Position numbers and translations under genes: made by a program. 64,000 nucleotides of DNA from Halotalea alkalilenta DSM 17697 (GTDB taxonomy: Bacteria; Pseudomonadota; Gammaproteobacteria; Pseudomonadales; Halomonadaceae): NCBI RefSeq assembly GCF_000621205.1, contig NZ_JHYY01000013.1, positions 1 to 64,000 on the forward strand, read 5' to 3'. The notes beneath the pieces were generated by a model. The model was not told where the DNA came from, made no database searches, and saw only the letters and a list, made by a program, of their open reading frames with translations. Positions 26,067-36,600 of this stretch are shown one piece after another; position 1 is the first letter of the stretch, and the number at the start of each line of letters is the position of its first letter.

Positions 26067-26876
26067 ATGGCTTCGCCACCTTCCCAACAGTCCCGCTCGC
26101 TGAGTGCCGCCTTCGAGCTGATCGTTCCCTGGCTGCTGCCGCTGCTGCTGCTCGCCGCGTGGGAACTCGCCGCCGACCGCGGCTGGCTCTCGGCGCGGGT
26201 GCTGCCGGCGCCCTCGGCGGTGATCGAGGCCGGCTGGCGGCTCACCGTCGACGGCTCGCTGCCCCACCACCTGTGGGCCAGCACCCAGAGAGCGCTGGTC
26301 GGCTTCGCGATCGGCGGCGGGCTGGGGCTTGCGCTTGGCTTTCTCACCGGGCTCTCGCGCACCGCCTCGCAGCTGCTCGACACCAGCCTGCAGATGATCA
26401 GGAACGTCCCCCACCTGGCGCTGATCCCGCTGGTGATCCTGTGGTTCGGGATCGGCGAGACGGCGAAGATATTCCTCGTCGCCCTCGGCACCCTGTTCCC
26501 GGTCTACCTCAACACCTACCACGGGATCAGGAACGTCGACCCGCAGCTGATCGAGATGGCCAGGAGCTACGGCCTGCGCGGACCAAGCCTGTTCTGGCAG
26601 GTGATACTTCCCGGCGCCTTGCCATCGATTCTGGTCGGGGTTCGCTTCGCCCTGGGGCTGATGTGGCTGACCCTGATCGTCGCCGAGACGATCAGCGCCA
26701 CCGATGGACTCGGCTATCTGGCCATGGACGCTCGTGAGTTCCTCCAGACCGACGTGGTACTGCTGTCGATCCTGCTCTATGCGCTGCTCGGCAAGCTCGC
26801 CGACTTGCTCGCCAAGAGCCTGGAGCATTGGTGGCTGCGCTGGCACCCGGCCTTCCAGTCCAAGCGCAACCGCTGA
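26067..26876 (+). CDS. ssuC: Aliphatic sulfonate ABC transporter permease SsuC
   Basis: A 269-residue permease with six membrane segments. Conserved regions include STQRALVGFAIGGGLGLALG, RNVPHLALIPLVILWFGIGE and the ATPase-docking loop IEMARSYGLRGPSLFWQVIL, then VAETISATDGLGYLAMDARE, as in SsuC and TauC. I chose the ATG at 26067 because AGGAGA lies 9 bp before it; an ATG at 26031 overlapping the ssuE stop would add 12 residues. Confidence 0.9.
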   Translation: MASPPSQQSRSLSAAFELIVPWLLPLLLLAAWELAADRGWLSARVLPAPSAVIEAGWRLTVDGSLPHHLWASTQRALVGFAIGGGLGLALGFLTGLSRTASQLLDTSLQMIRNVPHLALIPLVILWFGIGETAKIFLVALGTLFPVYLNTYHGIRNVDPQLIEMARSYGLRGPSLFWQVILPGALPSILVGVRFALGLMWLTLIVAETISATDGLGYLAMDAREFLQTDVVLLSILLYALLGKLADLLAKSLEHWWLRWHPAFQSKRNR

Positions 26877-26924
26877 CATCCGTCCACCGATTCGACTGAC
26901 GCCCGCACGGGCGAGGAGTGAACG

Positions 26925-27749
26925 ATGAGCCCCTCCGTTTCCTATCTGCGCCGGCCCGAACCGGCGCCCGCCGAGGCGCCCGCACCGGTCGCGCTGAGGC
27001 TTCAAGGCGTCGAGCGCAGCTTCGGCGATACCCCGGTGCTGTCGAATCTCGACCTGGATATCCGGGAAGGCGAGGTAGTGGCGATCATCGGGCGCAGCGG
27101 CTGCGGCAAGTCGACCCTGCTGCGGCTGCTCGCCGGACTCGACCAGGCCAATGGCGGCACGCTCTCCTGGCGCGGCGCCCCGCTCTCCCAGCGGATCCGG
27201 GAGATCCGGCTGATGTTCCAGGAGCCCAGGCTGCTGCCGTGGAAGCGGGTGCTCGACAATGCGGCCCTCGGCGTCGATCGCCAGCTCGCCAGGGCAGCGC
27301 TGGCCGAGGTCGGCCTCGGCGAGCGCGAGCAGGACTGGCCCTCCCAGCTTTCCGGCGGCCAGCGCTCGCGCGTCGCGCTGGCTCGCGCACTGGCCCACAG
27401 CCCGCAGCTGCTGTTGCTCGACGAACCGCTGGGCGCGCTGGATGCGCTGACACGTTCGAGCATGCACCGGCTGATCGAGCGGCTGTGGCGCCAGCATGGT
27501 TTCACCCTGGTGCTGGTCACTCACGACGTCTCGGAAGCGGTGACCCTGGCCGATCGAGTGATCCTGCTCGACCATGGCCGGATCGATCTTGACCTCAACA
27601 TCGAGCTGCCTCGGCCGCGCTCGCCCACCGACCCGCGTCTGGTCGCCTACGAGGCGGCGCTGCTCGAGCGGCTGACCGGCGAAGAACGCGACGGCGCCGA
27701 CGCCGGCGCCTCGATCACCAGCATCGAACCGGCCTCGATCGCGATCTGA
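26925..27749 (+). CDS. ssuB: Aliphatic sulfonate ABC transporter ATP-binding protein SsuB
   Basis: A 274-residue ABC ATPase. Walker A is [20 protein letters not shown], the Q-loop lies in [20 protein letters not shown], the signature is [20 protein letters not shown] and Walker B is [17 protein letters not shown]. The [13 protein letters not shown]-loop is typical of the nitrate/sulfonate/taurine subfamily. It powers SsuC. The usual order is ssuEADCBF; here A and D are missing, leaving E-C-B-F. Confidence 0.9.
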   Translation: MSPSVSYLRRPEPAPAEAPAPVALRLQGVERSFGDTPVLSNLDLDIREGEVVAIIGRSGCGKSTLLRLLAGLDQANGGTLSWRGAPLSQRIREIRLMFQEPRLLPWKRVLDNAALGVDRQLARAALAEVGLGEREQDWPSQLSGGQRSRVALARALAHSPQLLLLDEPLGALDALTRSSMHRLIERLWRQHGFTLVLVTHDVSEAVTLADRVILLDHGRIDLDLNIELPRPRSPTDPRLVAYEAALLERLTGEERDGADAGASITSIEPASIAI

Positions 27750-27783
27750 GCCCGTTTTTCCCAACCATTCAAGGAGTCGTCAT

Positions 27784-28002
27784 ATGTCATCCGAACCCGC
27801 ACTCAACCCGCGCAATCAGTTCCGCGGCCGGATCAAGCACATCCATGAAGGCGACGTGCTCAGCGAGATCGATGTCGAAACCCCTCACGGCATCGTCACC
27901 TCGGTGATCACCACCCGATCGGTACGCGAGCTCGAGCTCGCCGTCGGCAGCCCGGTGCTGGCCTTCGTCAAGGCCACCGAGGTGGCCTTGGCTAGGCTCT
28001 GA
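27784..28002 (+). CDS. ssuF: Mop/TOBE-domain molybdopterin-binding-like protein, SsuF type
   Basis: A 72-residue single TOBE (Mop) domain: NQFRGRIKHIHEGDVLSEID, then VTSVITTRSVRELELAVGSP and VLAFVKATEVALARL. In Pseudomonas putida a protein of this type (SsuF) closes the ssuEADCBF operon and is needed for growth on some sulfur sources, though its ligand role is unclear. Here it likewise closes the operon, 34 bp after ssuB with AAGGAG before the ATG. Confidence 0.8.
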   Translation: MSSEPALNPRNQFRGRIKHIHEGDVLSEIDVETPHGIVTSVITTRSVRELELAVGSPVLAFVKATEVALARL

Positions 28003-28055
28003 GCCGCTCCGCCAGGCTCGTTCAGCCGGCCTGACGGGAACTCGAGCAGCGCGGC

Positions 28056-29081
28056 TCAGCTTACGCCGAGATCGTGCAGCGCGACCCGCACCAGTTGGAG
28101 CAGAATGGCCGAATAGTAGTTTTCGTCCTGTCCCGCGACCTGCGGCACGCCGTCGGGATCACCGATCAGCAATGCTTTGATCGCCCTCCCTCCCTCGGAA
28201 AGGGGGTAGGGGGCGGTCTCGCCGCTGGTCACGTCGATCCAAGCAGGTGGCAGCGCCTGACGATTCCAGAACACCGCGATGTTCTCGAGCGTACCGATGC
28301 CGCGCTGGTTGCCCCAGCTGAAATAGAGCGGCACGCGGATGTTCTCGAAGCCGAAGCGAGGCGGCCAGCCTTCAGCCGGGCTCAACCCACCGCGAGGATC
28401 GAGACGCAGCCAGTCGGCGGGAAGCTTCTGGGCGCCGAACTGCGCGCGCGCAAGCAGATTCCCCCCGCTCTCCACCAGAGCAAGCCAGGGCCCCTGGGGT
28501 TCGAGCTCGGCGAAACGCTTGAAAGCGGGGATCACCCAATAGGAGAGATTGATCACCAGGCCATCGGGGTGCTCGAATCCATCCATCGCCGGTAGCAGGA
28601 CCTTGCTGCCGGCAACCTCGCGAACCAGGTTCGCGCCGATCGCGGAGCGGACTTCGGCGCTGCGCACCGCATAGGCCTTCACGCCCCAGCGCTGGGCCGC
28701 GCGGTCGAGCGCCCAGGCGATCATCAGATCGCCGTCGCTCGCATTGTTGGGATCGCTCACCGAAGGCGTCGTCGTCGGGTCGAAACGCCATGAGTAAAGC
28801 GCTACGTCACCCCGTGCCAGATGGTCCTCGGTCCAGCGCCAGAGCTGGTCGAAGGCCTGGCGATCACCGTGGTACACGGCGAGCAGCATGCTCCACCCCT
28901 GCCCCTCGGTATGGCTGATCGACCGGTTGGCGGTATCGATCACCCGGCCATCGACCACGAAGCGTGCGAGAAAATCGCGCCAGCCAGGGTCGTCCATATC
29001 AGCCTGGGTGCTGCCGGCCACGAACAGCAGGCCCAGCAGCAGCGAGAACGGTCTTAGCAACCGTCGCAGGCAACTAGCCAT
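28056..29081 (-). CDS. bcsZ: Cellulose-synthesis endoglucanase BcsZ (GH8)
   Basis: A 341-residue periplasmic endo-1,4-beta-glucanase. The signal peptide ends STQA before DMDDPGW. The GH8 catalytic acid is the glutamate in SHTEGQGWSMLLAVYHGD, and the second acidic residue is in NNASDGDLMIAWALDRA. GFENIRVPLYFSWG also matches family 8. BcsZ trims nascent cellulose and affects yield. The chosen ATG overlaps bcsD by 8 bp; a GTG six codons upstream is an alternative. Last gene of the bcs operon. Confidence 0.9.
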   Translation of the reverse strand: MASCLRRLLRPFSLLLGLLFVAGSTQADMDDPGWRDFLARFVVDGRVIDTANRSISHTEGQGWSMLLAVYHGDRQAFDQLWRWTEDHLARGDVALYSWRFDPTTTPSVSDPNNASDGDLMIAWALDRAAQRWGVKAYAVRSAEVRSAIGANLVREVAGSKVLLPAMDGFEHPDGLVINLSYWVIPAFKRFAELEPQGPWLALVESGGNLLARAQFGAQKLPADWLRLDPRGGLSPAEGWPPRFGFENIRVPLYFSWGNQRGIGTLENIAVFWNRQALPPAWIDVTSGETAPYPLSEGGRAIKALLIGDPDGVPQVAGQDENYYSAILLQLVRVALHDLGVS

Positions 29082-29538
29082 AATTGAACGCTCGCCCACC
29101 GGCCTCTATTTCAGCCAGTGCGGTCACTCTAGCGCTGCCACCTTGTCCGTTGATCCAAGTTTCGAAAAGTCCCGCCAACAGCGCGGTCGATAGTCTCGCC
29201 CAGCTGGGCGCCGGAGAGCGCGGCGACGGCAGTTCGTAATGCTGGATCAGGATCGCATCGCTCTTCGCGATCAACCGGCAGAAGCCCCAGTCGTGCTCGG
29301 CCAGCGAGCGATTCAGCGCCGCCTCGAGCTCGCCCAGGGTGCCCTGGGCCGGCAGCGCCTGGCGATCCGCCAGGCAGCTCCCGACATGGCGAAAGAACGC
29401 CTCGGCGTCATCCTCGCCGACCGAGGCGCAGAGCTCGTCACCGAGCAGCGCGACGAGCTCGAGCCAGCCGCCCTGCCGACGCCGATCGGCATGGTAGCGA
29501 CTGATCGTCTCGGCCAACGCTGCTTCACTTTGCGCCAT
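29074..29538 (-). CDS. bcsD: Cellulose synthase subunit D (BcsD/AcsD)
   Basis: A 154-residue protein whose length and context match BcsD, the periplasmic octameric ring that guides glucan chains in Komagataeibacter and packs cellulose into crystalline ribbons. The middle region SVGEDDAEAFFRHVGSCLAD and the aromatic DWGFCRLIAKSDAILIQHYE segment agree with the family. There is no signal peptide, as in AcsD. The gene overlaps bcsC by 14 bp and bcsZ by 8 bp. The call rests partly on operon position. Confidence 0.75.
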   Translation of the reverse strand: MAQSEAALAETISRYHADRRRQGGWLELVALLGDELCASVGEDDAEAFFRHVGSCLADRQALPAQGTLGELEAALNRSLAEHDWGFCRLIAKSDAILIQHYELPSPRSPAPSWARLSTALLAGLFETWINGQGGSARVTALAEIEAGGRAFNYG

Positions 29539-32500
29539 CCCCGCCTCCCAGCCGGTAGTTGAGATAAAGCATGCCCCGGCTTTCGCTGTAGTCGCCGAAG
29601 GTGTCGTAACCCAGCTTGCCGCCCAGCGTCAGCTGTTCGGAGAGCCGATAGTCGACCCCCACACCGAGGTTGACCCCGAAGCCCGAGGTCGACTCGCCAT
29701 CGTAGCTCGACGAAGATACGAGCCCCGCGGTCTCCATCGCTTCGAGCGCGCGCTGGCTGCGCGCGTCGGTGGGGAAGTAATCCGCTCCCTCCTGGTCGAA
29801 GCTCTGCAACCCCGGCGCCGCTTCGAGGATATAGCTGAACTTGCCGCGCGTCTCGGTGAAGCTGACCGGAAAGGCCAGATTGATGTAGTCCTGGGGACTG
29901 AAGTAACCGCCGTGGCCATAGGTGAAATGGTTGCTGTTGCGGTCGAAATCCTGATACCCCAGGTTGACCCCGACCTGCAGCTTGCGATGCTCCTCGTTGA
30001 TCGGCCGCACGTAGGCGCCGACGGACAGGTTGCGCGAGCTGTTGCTCTGGACGTTCTCGCCGCTGTAGTGGTAACCGCCGCCGCCGGCATAGAAGCCCAG
30101 CTCGCCGTCATCGTAGCTGACCATCGCCTGGCCGCCGCTCTTGGTCACCCCACCCCAGGTCTCGCCGGTCACCGGGTCCTTGACCCCGGCATAGGAGAGC
30201 ACGCTGTCGGATACCGCACGACGCTCGGCGGTGAGGGTCAGCCGGGTGTCGGTGGCGATCTGCGGCTGCCAGCGGACCCCACCGACCAGGTTGCTCTGCT
30301 CGAAGCCGAGCGGCGTGCTGCCGGCGTCGAAGCGCCAGTCACCGATCTTGTAGGCGAGCTCGAGACCGACGCCGCTGTCATGCAGCGAAGCGGGGCTGCG
30401 CGCACCGCGAGCGGCAGCGGCGAAGCGGCTGGAAAGGCTGCTCTGCAACGCCTCGATGCTGCTCGCCAGGGCTTCACGGTTGGCCGCGAACTCCTCCGGC
30501 GTCCAGCTCGAGATATCGAATGCCGACGGATCCAGATCGACCCCGGCGAAGTCGGACAAAAGTGCCAGCTGCTCATCGCTCAACGAAGCGAAGCGTATCC
30601 CCGCCTCCCACAGCACGTTGCGGTCCATCGCGTCTTCGTAGCTGCTCAGCGCCGCTTCATAGCTGTTGCGCAGGCTGGCGATCTGGGTGGTCGAGGGATA
30701 CTCCTCGGCCTCGGCGGCTTCGAGCAGCGCAAGGGCGTTGGTCACCGCGGTGGCCGACGACTGGATATCACCGAGCAGCTCATCGACGCCGCCAAGCGCA
30801 GTGCTGAGATTGTCGATACCGTCGACCAGGGCGTTGCTGCCGAAGCGGCTGGCCGAAGAGGAAGAAGCGGAGCCTGCACTGATGTAGACCGGCGACAGGG
30901 CGAGTTCCAGCCTCCCTCGAGCGAGGGGCACGCCGAAGCGGGTGGTCTGGCTGATCCCGGTGAGCTCGCTGAGCCCCTGCTCGCCGCTGCGCAGGCGGAA
31001 ATCCGTCGAGGCTTCGATCTCGATCCCACGCTCTCTTCGCCACTCGGCGAGCAGGCGATCGACTTCGCTCAATTGCCGTGCCTCAGGCGAGACGAAGGCC
31101 GTCGGCGCGGAATTGCGCGCCGACTCGGAGCGGAACGGGTTGGCGTTGAGCCCCAGTACCCCTCCGAGCGGGTCGGCGGCCACCAGCGGCCGGCGCGTGG
31201 CGAGGGTGCGTTCGCGAACCTGTTCGAGCAGCCGGATCGCCTCGTCTTCGCGCCCTTGGGCCTGGGCGGTACGGGCGGCGAGGATCACGAGCTCCGGCGA
31301 CTCCAGCGGTGCGCGGTCGAGCAACAGCGCCTCGGCCCGCTCCGGCTCGCCGAGCGCGAGCGATGCGTTGACCGCCCCGGCGAGCGCGCGCTGGTCGCTG
31401 GGCGTGCGACCGAGCACGTAGCGATAGACCAGCTCGGCATCGCGCGCCTTGTCGCCACCGAGATAGAGATCGCCCAGCGCCAGCTGGAGATCGCGGTCCT
31501 GAGGGGCGACGCTCAGGCGCGCGGCGAGCTGATCGTATGCCCCGGCGAGGTCGCCATCGGCGCGCAGCCGCTCGGCCACGGCGAGCGCCAGTGCATTGCG
31601 CTGCGCCTCGATCGAGTCGCGGTCGGCGGCGCTCAGCCCCGGAAGCTGGTCGAAGCTGCGCAGCAGCTCCTCGGCCTCAAGCCCCTGCCCCGAGCGCCCG
31701 AGCACCACGATGTGGTTGTAGTAGCGGTCCACCGGCACCTGGATCCCGCGACCAAGGTTGCCACGCACCAGGTCGAGCGCCAGTCCATCATCGCCGAGAT
31801 CGCTGAACGCCAGCGCCACGCTGCCCAGCTCGGCCGGGTCGGCGGGCGGCTGGCGATAGAGCGCCATCAGTGACTGTCGGGCCCGCCCAGGATCGCTCTG
31901 GTCGCGAATCGCCGCGAGCCTGCCCTCGATCGCGATCCGCTCGGCGAGCTGCGCAGCGGCCGGGTCTCGACGCTCGATCGGAATTCGACCGATCAGCCGT
32001 TCGGCGTCGTCCCAGCGCGACTGCTCGCTGGCGAAAAGTGCCGCGGCATAGAGCCGCTCGTCGCTGGTCTGGCTACCGATCAGCGGCATCATGGTGAAGC
32101 TCGCCTGGTAGGGATGCCCCTGGCGATCATAGATCCGGGCCAGCTCGAGCCGAGTCCAGGGGTCGTCGGGGAGCAGCGCAAGCGCCTGTTCGAGCGCCGT
32201 CTGGGCGCCATCGAGATCGTTGCGCTCGGCCGCCTGCCGCGCCAGCTCACGCAGCTCCTCGACCTGGGCCCGGTTCGGGTCGCCGAGCCGCTGGCGCAGC
32301 TGCTCGGGCAGCTGGGCGGCGAGCTGCTCCGCCTCCTGCCAGCGCGATTGGCCGCGCAGCGCGTTGACCAACCCCACCCGGGCGTCGGCATCGTTGGGCG
32401 CTTGGGCGAGCATCGCGCGGTAGCGCTGCTCGGCGAGCGAGAACTCTTGCTGATCGAGCAGCAGCTGAGCCTCGAACGCGCGCGCGGCGCGGCCACCATC

Positions 32501-33652
32501 GCCGCTTTCCCGGGTGAGCGGCGCCACTCGGGCCAGCGCCGCGGTAGCGTCTCCGCTTTCGGCCAGGCGACGCGCCTCGGCGAGATCGGCATAGAGGCTC
32601 GCCGAGCGGAAAGCCGCCCGCCAGCGTTCGGCGCTCGATGGATCGAGCTGCATCGCCCTGCCGAGGCTGTCGCGGGCGCGCGCGAACTGTCCCGCGCGCA
32701 GCTGGCTGATACCGAGCCCTCCGAGCGCGTCGACGTCGTTCGGCCGGGCTTCGATCACTCGCTGGAAAGCCGCTGCGGCCGCATTGCCACTGCCCGCCTC
32801 CAGGGCGGCGAAGCCGCGCTGGCGCTCCTGCGCCAGCGGGTCGGCGGGCGTCTCCTCGGCGACCGAGCGCAGGAAGTGATCACGTACATCGGTATCCATC
32901 AGGTTGTGGGTCAGATACGCATCGAACAGCGGCTTGTCGTCGATATCGGCATCCAGCCACAGCAAGGCCTGGCGAATCGCCCGTGCGCGCTCGCGGTCGT
33001 TGCCGCTCAGCCGCATCAGGCTCGCGATCCCTTCCCGCCGGGTCTCCTCGCGGTAGGTCAGTACCTGTCCGAGCGCGAACTCAGCGTTCTGATCCGTCGG
33101 GTGGCGCCGCCGATAGTCTTCAAGCGCCGTACGCGCCTCCTCCCAGCCTGCTTGCGTGCCAGCCAGGGTCTGGTAGTACTCGAGCGCGAACCTCTCGGGC
33201 GGGGCACCGCCACCGAATAGCGACCGATAGCGCTCCAGCGCCACCTCGGCGTTACCTTCGCGAGCCGCCGCACGCGCTTGCTCGAGCTGATCGGTGGATA
33301 CATCGGCGCCGCGGCGCTCTTGGTCGAGCTGTGCGAGCAGCCTGCCGTCATCGACCTCCTCGAGCCGGGCGCGCCAGCGCTGATAGCCCTCGGTATCGCC
33401 GGATTCAAGCGCCAGCTGGGCGAACCGGAACAGCGCCTCGGCATTGTCGGGGTCGACCCTGAGCACCCGATTGAGCGCATCCAGGGCCAGGTCCTCGCGA
33501 TTGCGCTGGCGCCAGTAGTCCGACTGCCGGAACAGCGCATCGAGCGTGGCCGATCCACTCGTGGCAGGCCCGGCGGGGACAGCATCCTGCGCCGATGCGC
33601 TCTCGACCATCGAGAAGAAGGTGGGCAACAGCAATAGCCAGCGAAGTTTCAT
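29525..33652 (-). CDS. bcsC: Cellulose synthase outer-membrane export protein BcsC
   Basis: A 1375-residue protein. A signal peptide (ESASA before QDAV) precedes a long tetratricopeptide array (about residues 30-850), seen as repeated A-x-x-x-L-x-x-A-x-x-x-x-P helices such as GDTEGYQRWRARLEEVDDGR and NDVDALGGLGISQLRAGQFA. The C-terminal 350 residues form the BCSC_C beta-barrel (KIGDWRFDAGSTPLGFEQSN, GGQAMVSYDDGELGFYAGGG). It conducts cellulose across the periplasm and outer membrane. The start overlaps the bcsAB stop (ATGA). Confidence 0.9.
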   Translation of the reverse strand: MKLRWLLLLPTFFSMVESASAQDAVPAGPATSGSATLDALFRQSDYWRQRNREDLALDALNRVLRVDPDNAEALFRFAQLALESGDTEGYQRWRARLEEVDDGRLLAQLDQERRGADVSTDQLEQARAAAREGNAEVALERYRSLFGGGAPPERFALEYYQTLAGTQAGWEEARTALEDYRRRHPTDQNAEFALGQVLTYREETRREGIASLMRLSGNDRERARAIRQALLWLDADIDDKPLFDAYLTHNLMDTDVRDHFLRSVAEETPADPLAQERQRGFAALEAGSGNAAAAAFQRVIEARPNDVDALGGLGISQLRAGQFARARDSLGRAMQLDPSSAERWRAAFRSASLYADLAEARRLAESGDATAALARVAPLTRESGDGGRAARAFEAQLLLDQQEFSLAEQRYRAMLAQAPNDADARVGLVNALRGQSRWQEAEQLAAQLPEQLRQRLGDPNRAQVEELRELARQAAERNDLDGAQTALEQALALLPDDPWTRLELARIYDRQGHPYQASFTMMPLIGSQTSDERLYAAALFASEQSRWDDAERLIGRIPIERRDPAAAQLAERIAIEGRLAAIRDQSDPGRARQSLMALYRQPPADPAELGSVALAFSDLGDDGLALDLVRGNLGRGIQVPVDRYYNHIVVLGRSGQGLEAEELLRSFDQLPGLSAADRDSIEAQRNALALAVAERLRADGDLAGAYDQLAARLSVAPQDRDLQLALGDLYLGGDKARDAELVYRYVLGRTPSDQRALAGAVNASLALGEPERAEALLLDRAPLESPELVILAARTAQAQGREDEAIRLLEQVRERTLATRRPLVAADPLGGVLGLNANPFRSESARNSAPTAFVSPEARQLSEVDRLLAEWRRERGIEIEASTDFRLRSGEQGLSELTGISQTTRFGVPLARGRLELALSPVYISAGSASSSSASRFGSNALVDGIDNLSTALGGVDELLGDIQSSATAVTNALALLEAAEAEEYPSTTQIASLRNSYEAALSSYEDAMDRNVLWEAGIRFASLSDEQLALLSDFAGVDLDPSAFDISSWTPEEFAANREALASSIEALQSSLSSRFAAAARGARSPASLHDSGVGLELAYKIGDWRFDAGSTPLGFEQSNLVGGVRWQPQIATDTRLTLTAERRAVSDSVLSYAGVKDPVTGETWGGVTKSGGQAMVSYDDGELGFYAGGGGYHYSGENVQSNSSRNLSVGAYVRPINEEHRKLQVGVNLGYQDFDRNSNHFTYGHGGYFSPQDYINLAFPVSFTETRGKFSYILEAAPGLQSFDQEGADYFPTDARSQRALEAMETAGLVSSSSYDGESTSGFGVNLGVGVDYRLSEQLTLGGKLGYDTFGDYSESRGMLYLNYRLGGGDGAK

Positions 33653-36600
33653 TTCCCCTTTTCGCCCCCCAGACGACGGGCAGCGCGCGCTTTCAGGCCC
33701 GAATGGATCAGTGGTGTACAAGCGAGCAGCGCGATACCGATCGCGACGATCAGCAACAGCGGACGTTCGCCGAAGTACCAGCGCACCAGCATGTACCAGG
33801 GCAAATGCCCCTGGGTGTAGCGGTCGGCGACATGGAAAGCCTCGACGTTGAGGTTGCCATCGATCAATGCCAGATCGTCGGTGATCGCACTGGCGACGCT
33901 CTGCTGGCGTAGACCATCGACCAGCGCATTGAGCGAAACACCGGGCTGGACGCCGAACAGCACTACCGAACGCCCCGGCGTGTAGGGAGAGGAAAAGGCC
34001 GCGAGCAGCCGCTGATGCTCGGCGCCGTCGAGCGCGCGCTTGGCAGCGCTCGGGCGCCGCTCGAAATCTCCATCGAACAGCCAGACGACATGCTTCCACC
34101 AGGCGATCGGTTGCAACGCGAAACGATCGTCGCGCAGCTCGAGCGGTCCGGCGGAGAGCAGTGACGACAGCCACTGCGCCTGGCTGTCGGCCAGCACCAT
34201 CAAATCGCGATCGGCGAAGCGCGAAAGTCCCGGCTCGCCACGCCCGATCTCGACTTTGCTGGCCAGGTTGCCGGTGGCATCGCCAATCCGGCCCATCAGG
34301 GTGAGCAGAGCGGCGAGCTGGTCGTCGTCGGGAGACGGATCGAGGATCACCGCACTGTGCTCGAGCCCAGGCTGGCGGGTGAACGGCAGACCAGCACCGA
34401 CGAAAAAGGCCAGGTTGGGGAGTTCGGTGAAGGTATAGGTCTGGCTCATGTCGATGTTCGACGAAGGCAGCACCCGGCTGATCACCTGGGTCGGCACCCC
34501 GCTCTCGCAAGGATCGAGAGAGCTACGAGGATGCAGGTTGAAGTAGAGCGTCAGGCGGTTGATGCCGTAGATCAGCGCGGGGGGCAACTCGATGACGCCA
34601 CGCTCCTGGCGCAGTGAATCTCCGAGCAGCTCGCGCACCTTCGACATCAGCCCACGCTGGCGCATCGGCAGCGAGCCCAGGTACTGACCATTGAGGGTGA
34701 CATCGAGGGTGGAGCGCTGCTCATCGATCCAATCGCCCTCAGGGAAGCGATAGTCGAGATTGAGCGGAATCCTGTCGCCCGGCCAGAGGAAGATATCGGG
34801 CGTAGCGCGAAAGCTCAGGTTGATCACCCGCGGGAAGAAGCCCTCCACCCGCAGCGCCTCTCCCCCTTCGAGCCGACTCAGCGACACCGGTGCCTGGGTA
34901 TCGACCCAGTGAGGCATACCATCGCCCTGCACGACCGGAGCATCCGCGGAAATCAACTGCCGCTCGCCACGCAAGGGGCGCTGCCGGTCGAACAGCCGCA
35001 TCAGGGCGATGCGCTGCTCCTCGGCGGTGCGCCCGAGCACCAGCAGCAGCTTGTAGGTGGGGTTGCGAGGGTTGTCGATCATCCGCAACTCAGGCCCCTG
35101 CGGGGAGGCCAGCTGCATTCCCGCCACTCGGCCGTCGGGCTCGGGCAGGACGATCGCGTCACCGTCGGGAAAACTGTCGCGGAACACCGCGAAGCGCACA
35201 CCGCGAAACTCGGTCAGGCCACCGTAGTAGGAGCCGAGCAGCGCGGCGTTGCGCAGCGTGTCATCGCTGGGCGCGGTGCCGAACATCACCGGCAGCAGCA
35301 CCCTGGTGCGGATCGCCGGATCGAAGAACGGCAACGGCAGCACCGAAAGGTCGGAGGCCAGCGGCAGACGGCGCGTGCGTGTCTCGATCACGCTGCTCGC
35401 CCCCACCTGGACCCAGAGGCTGTCGTCCAACGTCCCTTGGCAACTCTCGCCATGCTCCGAGAGCACGCGGAAGGTCAGCACGTTGTTCGAGGCCAAAAGC
35501 GTCGGGTCCATCGGCAGCTCAGCGGTGAAGAACAGCTCGTCGGTACGGGCGAATGGCAGCCGGCCGATGGATACTCCGTTGAGCATCACCTCGAGCCCAC
35601 CTTCGGTGGAGTAGAGCGTGCGCGAATGGCGCACCGACAGGCGCAGCTGCGCCGTGGTCACCAAGCGGTCCGCCCGGATCGGGAAATCGAGCCCGGCGAT
35701 CGCCTGATTGCCATGCAGCGTCAAGCCGCCGTCGGAGAGTTCGTCGAAGCGCAACGCCTCGACCTGCTGCGCGTCGGCGGTGGTCGGCTGCTGCTGGGGT
35801 GTAACCACCTGCAGATTGCCCTCGGCGTCGAAGCCGGGCGAGGGCAGCGGCTGGGCGAACACCGTACGGGTAACCACGAAGCTCAGCGCCAGCAGGAAGA
35901 CCACCAGCAGCAGACGCCCTCCCCAGCGCGAGAAACGCTCACCATTGGCCAAGTTCTTCTTATTCTGCCAGGAGCGCGAGAACAGCCCATAGATCGCGCG
36001 GATGACGTCCCAAAGCGAGCGCATCGGCCGGTCGGGGGCTACCTGGTGCTCGGACAGCCAGGCATCGGCGCGCCCCATCACCGTTCTGACCAGCAGCCGA
36101 CGCTGGTCGATGCCCATCGAAGTGAAGGAAAAGCGCAGCACGCGCTGGTTGGCGCCACGCTGCTCGACATCGAGACGCAGCCGGAAACCGTCGCCGATCA
36201 GCTCGATCTGAACGGGCTGGCCCACGCGACGCTGCTCCAACGGCAGATCGACCATCGCTCCGCCCATCGAGAGGTTGCGGGTCATCGCCTCGCTGCGCTC
36301 GCCATCGGGATAGATCAACGCCACCGGGATCTTCACCGGCACCCGCACGCTACTGCGACGCTGGCGAGTCTCCCGCGCCACCGCCACCGCAGCGAACAGC
36401 GCGATCAGGCTGAAGCCGGCCCAGAAGATGTTGAGCAGCATGACTCCGCGCTCGACCCCGAAGTAGTCGTTCCACACCAGCCGTATCACGCCCCAAGACA
36501 GCCCGACGAACAGCAGCACGATGCTGATCAGGTGCGGCAGGACCGCTTTGGCGTCGAACAGCCCCTCGGGCAGGATGCCCCCCTTGTCGGTGACGTTGAA

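Noticed and set aside
25911..27764. 617-codon minus-strand frame opposite ssuECB
   Set aside because: The three plus-strand genes beneath it have clear family motifs; the antisense product has none.
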